Origin: Brevibacillus massiliensis
GTDB lineage: Bacteria; Bacillota; Bacilli; Brevibacillales; Brevibacillaceae
Assembly: GCF_000311785.1 (NCBI RefSeq)
Contig: NZ_HE978541.1
Coordinates: forward strand, 173,895 to 237,894
Length of the DNA: 64,000 nucleotides
Direction: 5' to 3'
A program made the position numbers and the translations under genes. Position 1 is the stretch's first letter. Each line of letters starts with the position of its first letter. Below, piece by piece: positions 37,430 to 44,684 of the stretch. The notes beneath the pieces are model-generated. The model had not been told where the DNA came from and searched no databases. It saw only the letters and a list, made by a program, of their open reading frames with translations.

Positions 37430-39190
37430 TCACGATTCGTTACGGGCTTTTGCACGTCTCGCTCTGGTGGCCAATTGATCGACCGCAAGATCCGCAGTCA
37501 GGACAACACCGTAGAGAAGGTATGCTTGCTCCTTGGAAACGATGTCATCCCGTACATCTTGGGCGACGAGTTGCGGATCACGGGTCAGTGGGTCGCCCCA
37601 ACCGCCGCCGCCTGTACTTTCGAAGACGAACGATTCTCCTGGTTGGAAGTGAATTCCCCCCAGCATTTGTGGACGCCAAGTGCCATCGTCTGCCAAGCCG
37701 CCGATTGATTCCAACAGGCCGTCGCGAGTTTTGCGCAGTTGTCGCTGCCGTGCTGAGTGCAGCCCTCCGTTTACCCCCGGAGATCCTTCGCGCGTCCTTG
37801 AACACTCCATCCAAATTATCTCGCCGCGTCCGAGAAACTCTACTTCGAGGCGTACGCCGGCGCCGCCGCGGTACCGTCCAGCCCCCGCCGAATCTGTACG
37901 CATTTCGTAGGAGTTGTAACGAACGGGGAAAAGAAGTTCGGCAATTTCGGCAGGAAGGTTTTGGCAGTTGCCAAGCGGGTCCATAGTCACATGCATTCCG
38001 TCGTGAGTAGGTGTACCCCCCCACCCGCCGGCAGGCAAGTCAGTGAAGACATGCAGTTCACCGGTAGCCGGATCAGTACTGCTTGCAACGAACCAGTTGC
38101 ACTCGGCGCAGGTCGGTGCGACAATACGGTCGGGAATTGCCTGAGAGAGAGCCATCCAGATTGCTGCGGTAATCTTGGAAGAGGCAGCGGTCGTGCATCC
38201 AAGGGTCGGAGCCGGCCAGCGCGGATTAAGCCAAGTGTTCTCCGGAATTGTCAGATCGACTTGGCGGTACATCCCGGCATTTGGCGGTGCATCGGGATTG
38301 AGAAAAAACTTTAAGGAATAGTAGGCGGCTGAAGCCGTGTTAGCGTAAGGCGAGTTAATCGGACCGATGGCGACGGGATCGCTTCCGGTAAAATCCACAC
38401 CGATCCGATCACCGGCTACCGTAAGCTTGACATGCAGCCGGACAGGATCATCGGTAAACCCGTCGCTGTCAACGTAATCACTCGCTTCGTAGACGCCGTC
38501 GGGGATTCTGCTAATGGCTTCTTTGGTCATCTGCTGGGTGTAGTCGAGGACTTCGCGCATGCCCTGCCGGACGATATCGGCACCGTACTTATCGGCGAGC
38601 CGGGTAAATTCATCGCGAGCCGCGCGAAGGGCACCCAGTTGTGCCTGGATGTCACCTTCAACGTATTGAGGCGTACGCGAACTGTTTTTAATAATGTTAA
38701 TCAAATCGGTATTTGTTTTGCCTTCTTTGTAGAGCATCATTGGCGGCAGGCGCAAGCCTTCGCCAGCGATGTGGGTGTCAAAGCCGCTGCCCACGTCGGT
38801 CCAGTGCGCCCGGCTGACCGCAAAACCGAGCAGAGTTCCGTCGTAAAATATCGGCATGGTCATGGTGACGTCGGGGGTGTGAGTGCCGCCATTGTATGGA
38901 TCGTTGAGGATGATGACGTCATCAGGGCCTAACTCTTCTATTGGGAAGCGCTCTATAGAGGCGTGCGCGCTGAAGTGCATGGCAGCTATATGAACCGGGC
39001 AGTTGGCCGTCTGGCCGATCAAGTCGACGTTGGGGTCGAATATGGCATTGGAGTAATCCACCATATCGTAAATAATTGGAGAGAATGATGCCTTTTGCAG
39101 CACCAGGCTCATTCGCTCGCACGTATACTCAAACGAACGCCGAAGCACTTCAAATGTAATCGGATCAATTTGACGCTGACGCTGTGTCAT
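37430..39190 (-). CDS. hyuB: Hydantoinase B/oxoprolinase family subunit
   Basis: 586 residues with HyuB hallmarks: ITFEVLRRSFEYTCERM, DYSNAIFDPN, NDPYNGGTHTPDVTM, DFTGSDPVAIGPINSPYANTASAAYYSLK, GGWGGTPTHDGM, RYRGGAGVRLE and STGGGGWGDP. With HyuA it forms an ATP-dependent hydrolase of N-methylhydantoin, 5-oxoproline or related cyclic amides. Acetone carboxylase also uses related subunits, but its third subunit is missing here. ATG 39190 overlaps the hyuA stop in ATGA and follows GGAGGGTG. Confidence 0.92.
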   Translation of the reverse strand: MTQRQRQIDPITFEVLRRSFEYTCERMSLVLQKASFSPIIYDMVDYSNAIFDPNVDLIGQTANCPVHIAAMHFSAHASIERFPIEELGPDDVIILNDPYNGGTHTPDVTMTMPIFYDGTLLGFAVSRAHWTDVGSGFDTHIAGEGLRLPPMMLYKEGKTNTDLINIIKNSSRTPQYVEGDIQAQLGALRAARDEFTRLADKYGADIVRQGMREVLDYTQQMTKEAISRIPDGVYEASDYVDSDGFTDDPVRLHVKLTVAGDRIGVDFTGSDPVAIGPINSPYANTASAAYYSLKFFLNPDAPPNAGMYRQVDLTIPENTWLNPRWPAPTLGCTTAASSKITAAIWMALSQAIPDRIVAPTCAECNWFVASSTDPATGELHVFTDLPAGGWGGTPTHDGMHVTMDPLGNCQNLPAEIAELLFPVRYNSYEMRTDSAGAGRYRGGAGVRLEVEFLGRGEIIWMECSRTREGSPGVNGGLHSARQRQLRKTRDGLLESIGGLADDGTWRPQMLGGIHFQPGESFVFESTGGGGWGDPLTRDPQLVAQDVRDDIVSKEQAYLLYGVVLTADLAVDQLATRARRAKARNES

Positions 39191-41247
39191 CGTACACCCT
39201 CCTCGCCGGTGATAATGATATTGCCGTATTGGTCTATCTGTGCAAACGCATCAGGGGGGAGAACAACTTCACTGTCGGGCTGTTCAATGATCGCCGGGCC
39301 GTGAATTCGCTGTCCAGTGTTAAGCCGGGCGGCATCATGGACATCCACTTCATACTTCTGTCCACTAAAGTAAACCCTGCGCCTTTCCTTGACGGACGGT
39401 GTCTCATTCCGATCTCCTTGCCCCAGCGCTGCTGCCAAATCGCCGGCTTCCGGCTTGGTTATCTGTCCATATCCGGTGACGCGCAAGGTGACAAAAGCGA
39501 CGGGGAAGGATTCTGATGAGACGCCGTATTCCCGTTTGTGCTCCCGATGGAAGGCGGCAGCTATTTCGGCAACCGCAGCCGTATCAAGATTACCGCCGGG
39601 AACCGGCGTGGCCACTTCATATGACTGTCCGATGTAGCGCATGAGTGCGCTGCGCTCAAGCGTGATCTGTTCTGGGGTAATCCCATCTTTTTCTAGTAAA
39701 TGACAACACTCTTGTTCCAGCTTGGTGAAGGAATGCGTTAATGCATTCGGATCGAGATTCTCAACTGGCGCATAGAGAGTCGCTTCAAGGTCGTGGCGAA
39801 CCTCCATCGTTGTGGCTCCAAAGGCACATGCGACGCCGGCAAACGGGGGGATCAGGATACGGTTAATGCCGGCTGCCCGAGCAACGGTATAGGCATGCAG
39901 ACCACCTGCGCCTCCAAAGGCGACGAGGGTTTGATCGCGCGGATCGCGGCCGCGATCGGTCGAAACCATGCGGATTGCGCCTGCCATATTCTCGCAGACG
40001 ATCTCGATGATGCCTTCGGCGCAATCCAGGATAGATAGGCCGAGCGGTTCTGCAATGGTGCGAATAGCGGCTGCAGCGGCTTCGTAATCCAGTTGGAATT
40101 TTCCGCTTAAGGTGGTGTTTAGGCGTCCCAATACGAGGTTTGCGTCTGTCACAGTCGGGCGGGTACCGCCGCGGCCGTAGCAGGCCGGTCCAGGATCGGC
40201 CCCGGCGCTTTGCGGACCAACGCGCAGCGATCCTCCCTGGTCGATCCAGGCTATCGAGCCGCCGCCTGCTCCAATACTGCGGATGTCAAGCATCGGTGTG
40301 ATCAGCGGCATCTCCCATTCAAGTTCGTATTCGTCGATTACCAGGCCGCGGCCGTTTTCCATAAGACAGGCCTCAAAACTGGTGCCGCCTACGTCAGTAA
40401 TAATCATGCTCTTCGTGTCAAGCAGATTACTGAGAAAACTGCCTGCTGCTACGCCGCCCGCGGGTCCCGATTCAATCAGTTCTTCGGGCCGCTCTTTGGC
40501 GGTAGCGCTGCGCATCATGCCGCCGTTGCTTTTAACAATGAAGAGCGGCGCGTTCGAGCCGGCCGCGGCCAGGAGTCCCTCCAATCGGGTCAGGTAGTCG
40601 CCGACGACAGGGAACAATGCAGCGCGAATAGCCGTTGTAACGAAACGGCCAAGCTCGCGAATTTTGGGGCGTGTTTCCGAGGAAAGGGCGATACGCGCGT
40701 CCGGGATTGCTTCCAGGACGATCTCCCGCATCTCCCGTTCATGTCGGCCATCGACGTAGGAGTTGATAAAGGCAATGGCGACGTTCTTGGTACCGAGTGA
40801 AGCTATGTGTTCAGCCACTCGCCGCGCCTCGTCACGGTCGAGGGGTTTCACGGTCGTTCCGTCAGAGCCCAGCTTTTCACTTACCGTAAGGCGGTTTCTG
40901 CGGCTGATCAATGGGCGAGATTTGACTTGGTAGGGATCGTAAAGATGGCGGCGCCGTTGTCGGCCGATTTCGAGAGTATCGCGGAACCCGGCTGTCGTCA
41001 CCATTACCGGTTCAGGATATTTACGCTCAATCAAGGCGTTTGTTCCGATCGTCGTACCGTGAATGATCGTGCCAATCTCGGCAGGGGCAATACCTGCCGC
41101 TGAAAGCGCATTCATCACTCCAATCGCGGGATCAGCAGGTGTGGTGAGAACCTTTGCCGTGCGAACACGCGCAGATCCGTCGGCTCGAGCGTCCCATGCG
41201 AAGAGATCCGTAAAAGTTCCACCGACGTCAATTCCAACTCGCAGCAT
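39187..41247 (-). CDS. hyuA: Hydantoinase A/oxoprolinase family subunit
   Basis: 686 residues of the ASKHA ATPase-like HyuA family. N-terminal phosphate loop LRVGIDVGGTFTDLFAW, GTTIGTNALIERK, then the second nucleotide-binding region ITDVGGTSFEACL, IGAGGGSIAWID, GPQSAGADPGPACYGRGG and AFGGAGGLHAYTVA. It activates the substrate with ATP for hydrolysis by HyuB. ATG 41247 is chosen because AAGGAGG is close by; the open frame extends 16 codons further without a site. First gene of the operon, divergent from the PucR-type regulator. Confidence 0.93.
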   Translation of the reverse strand: MLRVGIDVGGTFTDLFAWDARADGSARVRTAKVLTTPADPAIGVMNALSAAGIAPAEIGTIIHGTTIGTNALIERKYPEPVMVTTAGFRDTLEIGRQRRRHLYDPYQVKSRPLISRRNRLTVSEKLGSDGTTVKPLDRDEARRVAEHIASLGTKNVAIAFINSYVDGRHEREMREIVLEAIPDARIALSSETRPKIRELGRFVTTAIRAALFPVVGDYLTRLEGLLAAAGSNAPLFIVKSNGGMMRSATAKERPEELIESGPAGGVAAGSFLSNLLDTKSMIITDVGGTSFEACLMENGRGLVIDEYELEWEMPLITPMLDIRSIGAGGGSIAWIDQGGSLRVGPQSAGADPGPACYGRGGTRPTVTDANLVLGRLNTTLSGKFQLDYEAAAAAIRTIAEPLGLSILDCAEGIIEIVCENMAGAIRMVSTDRGRDPRDQTLVAFGGAGGLHAYTVARAAGINRILIPPFAGVACAFGATTMEVRHDLEATLYAPVENLDPNALTHSFTKLEQECCHLLEKDGITPEQITLERSALMRYIGQSYEVATPVPGGNLDTAAVAEIAAAFHREHKREYGVSSESFPVAFVTLRVTGYGQITKPEAGDLAAALGQGDRNETPSVKERRRVYFSGQKYEVDVHDAARLNTGQRIHGPAIIEQPDSEVVLPPDAFAQIDQYGNIIITGEEGVR

Positions 41248-41321
41248 CTGGATTCCTCCTTTTTCGTTCATTCTGTTTTCTCTTCCGATGTTCATCTGAT
41301 ATACTGATTACACCTCTAACA

Positions 41322-41358
41322 TTGCGTATAGTCAGTAAATTCAGTAAATTCAGTATAA
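41322..41358. promoter_or_regulatory. hyuA/pucR intergenic region with three 9-bp direct repeats
   Basis: TCAGTAAAT, TCAGTAAAT and TCAGTATAA follow head to tail at 41332-41358. A weak plus-strand promoter can be read over them (TTGCGT 41322-41327, 17 bases, TAAATT 41345-41350). The location midway between the divergent operon and its regulator makes this the likely binding site of that regulator (inference). Confidence 0.45.
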
Positions 41359-41435
41359 CGATTCGCCCGTTTTCTCCACAATCCGTCTGGAAGGACTAAC
41401 TTTATGATTCGTTTCGTACGATGGGATGAATGTTT

Positions 41436-42953
41436 ATGACAATTACGATTCGTGAACTGGTCAGTATTCCGCACTTGCAAACGAAGATTCTCGCTGGTAC
41501 TGCCGGGTTGGAAAGGGAAATTACCTGGGCACATGTATGTGAACTTTCAGACCCTACCCCGTGGCTGACCGGGGGCGAACTAATCATGACCACCGGTCTG
41601 GCAATTCCCCGGATTGCACAGGAGCAGGAGGAATACCTACAGCGTCTGGTGAAGGCAGGGGTGAGCGGGATCGCCATTGCCGAAGGGATGTATGCGCCGG
41701 AGTTGAGCAATCCTCTACTGGCGGCGGCTGACCGCAGCGCTTTTCCCATTTTGCTGACGGCTTACGAGGTTCCCTGGCTTGCACTATCGCGCGCCGTAGC
41801 AAATGCCAACTCGTACAAGGAACACGCGCGGATGGTTCAGACGTTGCGTGTGTACGAGTTGGCACGGCAGGTTATTCATCACAGTTCTCCGGCGACAATC
41901 CTCAGTGGGCTTGGCGAGATTGTTGACTGTACACTCCATGTAGTAGATCCGGTTCAAAGGAAGACACTGTTCCATGACGCCGCGTTGCCGAGCCATATCA
42001 CTGAGCTGCTGGAGCGCATACGTCTCGACAGCACGCCTCCCATGCCTGCCGTGCGGCGAATGGAGTGGAGCGGGGTTACGGTACTGCAGCTGCCTGTTCC
42101 GGCTTCCCGACCGGCGGTTCTGCTTGCGGTTCCTCAGTCAACAACTGTTCCCGACAGCCTGGTACTGCGTCATATCGCAACGATAGTGGGGTTGGCAGTC
42201 GAGAAAGATACGGCGATGTATGAACGCCAGCGCCGGTTAGGCGCAGAGATTATGGCAGGCTTGATCGAAGGGCGGCTCTCAGGTGATGCCGCTTACCTCT
42301 TGCTGGCCGAACATGAATTGGGAGAAGAACCTCGGTGCATTGTTGCTTGCTCAGCGGAAGTGCAGCCTTTTGAGCACGAATGGCTGCATTTTCATCTGTA
42401 TGCTCGTGGCATTCCGCATCTGTTGACTCGGCGAGGAGAGATTCTCCTCGCCCTGTTGCCCGCTACTGATGCCGCAATTACTTGTTTACGTGCAGAATTG
42501 CCGCCTGATGTGCGATTGGGCATCAGTCATGTCCTGGGACGAGCTGCTCGTACGTCAGAGGCGTATCAAGAAGCGATGTGGGCATTGCGGGCGGCGGAAA
42601 CCCATGGAAAAAGCATGGTTTATTACAGTGAAGAGTCACCCCTCTCCCCCTTTTTGCCCAGAAGCAGAAGTGAAGCCCGCGAGCTGGTAGAGCAGGTTCT
42701 CGGTGACCTTTTGGCGTATGATGCCAGGCATAATAGCCAATTGACCATGACACTCTATGTCTATTTGCGTGAGAATCGCTCCTGGAAGGGGGCCGCGAAG
42801 TCGTTACATATTCATAAACAGACATTGGTCTACCGCATGAGCCGAATTGAGCAAATGACGGGGCGTCGCCTAGATGTTACCAGCAACGTCGCCGAACTCT
42901 GGCTCGCTTTGCAAGCAGCCATAATGCTTGGCTTGCTGCCGGATTTATCGTAA
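41436..42953 (+). CDS. PucR/CdaR-family transcriptional activator
   Basis: About 505 residues. N-terminal PucR domain (TITIRELVSIPHLQTKILAGTAGLEREITWAHVCEL, GELIMTTG, GISGIAIAEG-like stretch), a middle GGDEF-like CdaR region (LGISHVLGRAARTSEAYQEAMWALRAAE) and a C-terminal HTH_30 helix-turn-helix (TLYVYLRENRSWKGAAKSL and LHIHKQTLVYRMSRIEQMTG). In Bacillus PucR controls purine/allantoin use. Here the divergent hyu operon is the likely target. ATG 41436 is preferred; ATG 41430 is equally open and the ribosome site (GGGATG) is weak. Confidence 0.88.
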   Translation: MTITIRELVSIPHLQTKILAGTAGLEREITWAHVCELSDPTPWLTGGELIMTTGLAIPRIAQEQEEYLQRLVKAGVSGIAIAEGMYAPELSNPLLAAADRSAFPILLTAYEVPWLALSRAVANANSYKEHARMVQTLRVYELARQVIHHSSPATILSGLGEIVDCTLHVVDPVQRKTLFHDAALPSHITELLERIRLDSTPPMPAVRRMEWSGVTVLQLPVPASRPAVLLAVPQSTTVPDSLVLRHIATIVGLAVEKDTAMYERQRRLGAEIMAGLIEGRLSGDAAYLLLAEHELGEEPRCIVACSAEVQPFEHEWLHFHLYARGIPHLLTRRGEILLALLPATDAAITCLRAELPPDVRLGISHVLGRAARTSEAYQEAMWALRAAETHGKSMVYYSEESPLSPFLPRSRSEARELVEQVLGDLLAYDARHNSQLTMTLYVYLRENRSWKGAAKSLHIHKQTLVYRMSRIEQMTGRRLDVTSNVAELWLALQAAIMLGLLPDLS

Positions 42954-42956
42954 GCC

Positions 42957-43009
42957 AAACAAAGCGTGCAGACCCGCCCTCTTGGGCACTTGGCCTGCAC
43001 GCTTTGTTT
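42957..43009. terminator. Bidirectional terminator between pucR-type gene and DMT operon
   Basis: Fifteen-bp perfect stem: 42957-42971 with 42995-43009. The ends are AAAC and GTTT, so each strand has only a short U stretch, but the position between two convergent stops supports the role. It touches the stop codon of the small membrane gene. Confidence 0.65.
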
Positions 43010-43151
43010 ACCCCCGCAGCACGGTGCTGATCCAGTACACGATCCTGCCGACGATGTATCCGAGGACGATAACCCAAAAGATCTTGCCCCAGACGCTTAG
43101 TCCCTTGATGTACTCAGGCAAACTTTTGCGTTGATTCGGTGGTTTGCTCAT
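43008..43151 (-). CDS. Small single-helix membrane protein
   Basis: 47 residues: a basic start (MSKPPNQRKSLPEYIKGLSVWGK) and one membrane helix (IFWVIVLGYIVGRIVYWISTVL). ATG 43151 follows AAAGGAGA with a suitable gap, and the reading frame overlaps the end of the DMT gene by 38 bases, suggesting coupling. No family recognised; it could assist the transporter. Confidence 0.6.
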   Translation of the reverse strand: MSKPPNQRKSLPEYIKGLSVWGKIFWVIVLGYIVGRIVYWISTVLRG

Positions 43152-44046
43152 CGATTGCGTCTCCTTTGCTGATATGGTTGTGGCGCAAGAACAGATAGAT
43201 TCCAAACAGGATAATGGCGCCTCCGATCACCTGGGGCAGCGTAACGACTTCGCCCAGGATGAAGTACGCGAGAATGCAAGTGCCGATCGGCTCGCCCAGA
43301 ATGCTCATCGAGATGATCGACGTACTCAGCCACTTGATCACCCAGTTCAGGATGGAATGGCCGAGCAGGGTTGGCAGCAGGGCCAGACAGAAAAACCAGC
43401 CCCAATCAGACGGGGGGTAACCGATCAGCGGGTACTGCAAGGCCAGGTCGTACCCGATCAAAAAGAGGCTGCTGATCAAGTAGACGACGAATGTATAGGC
43501 CATCAACGAGAGAGCCTTGCGGGCGTATTGGCCGATCAGCCAGTATGCGGTGACCGTTCCGGCTCCCAACAGGGCCAGGATATCTCCCCACAAGGCGACG
43601 CCGCCAATGCGAAAATCCCCCCAGCCGATGACGAAACTGCCGAGAACCGCAATAAATCCGCCAGCCAGAGCCATCCGGCCAAGCCGCTCCGCAAATAAAA
43701 AATAGCCCCCGACAAAGGCGAACAATGGCTGCAGGGTGACGAGGACGGTAGAGCTGGCGACAGAGGTGAATCGAAGCGACTCAAACCAAAGCAGAAAGTG
43801 AACCGCCAGAAACGCGCCTGACAGGACGCTCAGCAGCCATTGTTTTCGATTCATCGACAGGATTTCTCTCCAGACACCTTTCGCAAACAGCATCATCGGC
43901 AGCGTCAAGAGCGCCGAGAACAGCAGCCGATAGGTAGCGGTGACCGGCGGAGGCGCGGACGAGAGCTTGACGAAAATGGCAGATGTGGAGACGGCGGCAA
44001 CACCAATGACAAGCGCCAGGTAGGGCGGGAATGTAGGTCTGTCCAT
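43114..44046 (-). CDS. EamA/DMT-superfamily transporter
   Basis: 310 residues with ten predicted helices in two EamA repeats (YLALVIGVAAVSTSAIFVKLSS; STVLVTLQPLFAFVGGYFLFAERL in the first, ISMSILGEPIGTCILAYFILGEVV in the second), typical of metabolite exporters. Short basic/acidic tail. ATG 44046 follows a GGAGG on the minus strand. This copy is intact, unlike the EamA gene at 31 kb. Substrate unknown. Confidence 0.88.
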   Translation of the reverse strand: MDRPTFPPYLALVIGVAAVSTSAIFVKLSSAPPPVTATYRLLFSALLTLPMMLFAKGVWREILSMNRKQWLLSVLSGAFLAVHFLLWFESLRFTSVASSTVLVTLQPLFAFVGGYFLFAERLGRMALAGGFIAVLGSFVIGWGDFRIGGVALWGDILALLGAGTVTAYWLIGQYARKALSLMAYTFVVYLISSLFLIGYDLALQYPLIGYPPSDWGWFFCLALLPTLLGHSILNWVIKWLSTSIISMSILGEPIGTCILAYFILGEVVTLPQVIGGAIILFGIYLFLRHNHISKGDAIDEQTTESTQKFA

Positions 44047-44274
44047 TTGGTATCCTCCAGATTGACCGAATGACTTATTGTTCCGTCTATCATGCTCACC
44101 GAAAGGACACCCTCCTCAAGCGACGTCAGAAGCCAAGGGGGGTGAATCGGTGACATTTTAGGAATACTCTTGCGCTTCGAACTTCACCAAGCTTCATACG
44201 GTCGAGCTAAAAAACTACTGCTTTCAAACAAAATTTGTTAAAATAAAGGGAACGTACGTTTGTGAAGGGGTGAA
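44047..44274. other. Gap between DMT gene and TnpB remnant
   Basis: No gene supported. Near the right end TGtTAAAAT (-10-like, around 44236-44244) and AAGGGGTG lie before the tnpB start, so the original expression signals of the insertion sequence may survive. No clear terminal hairpin of the element was found. Confidence 0.4.
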
Positions 44275-44657
44275 ATGATGTCAGATCACCATGCAAAACG
44301 TTTCAAATCTGCATCAAGAAAGGGCATCGCTTATTTCCTTGATTGGAAACAGATGTGCCAAAACGCCAAGCATTTATATAACACCACCAATTTTAATATC
44401 CGTCAAGTATCACCGCACTCCGACAACAAAACCCCTCAGCAAGAAATACTGTATACGATGCATCAATATATCGAAGCGATGAATGAACGGCAACGTCAGC
44501 TTATCGATCGAAAGGCCTATGTAAGAGCAGCAAAGTCTTGATCAATGCCGAGGTGAACGGTGCAGCCAATATCCTGCAAAAAGTACCTGTGATTCTTTTC
44601 ATTCCAGGCATGTCCCTTTTGCCTCCCCGGACAGGCTTATGGTATCATGAAACATAG
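44275..44657 (+). pseudogene. tnpB: TnpB (IS200/IS605 family) gene reduced to its two ends
   Basis: The first frame (44275-44541, 88 codons) gives WKQMCQNAKHLYNTTNFNIRQV, the N-terminal part of TnpB RNA-guided nucleases. From 44535 a second frame reads VLINAEVNGAANILQKV, which is the C-terminal RuvC stretch (usually INADVNGAxNILRK), and ends at TAG 44655. A complete TnpB has about 370-400 residues, so roughly 270 codons, including the RuvC I/II residues, are deleted with a frameshift at the join near 44535. The fragment cannot be active. It lies at the junction of the accessory block and polA. Confidence 0.82.
44619..44648 (+). promoter_or_regulatory. Candidate polA promoter
   Basis: TTGCCT (44619-44624), 18-base spacer, TATCAT (44643-44648). 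It lies in the last part of the tnpB remnant, 37 bases before the polA start. Moderate match only. Confidence 0.45.
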
Positions 44658-44684
44658 TGGAATTCGAGGAGAGGGGTCGGATAC

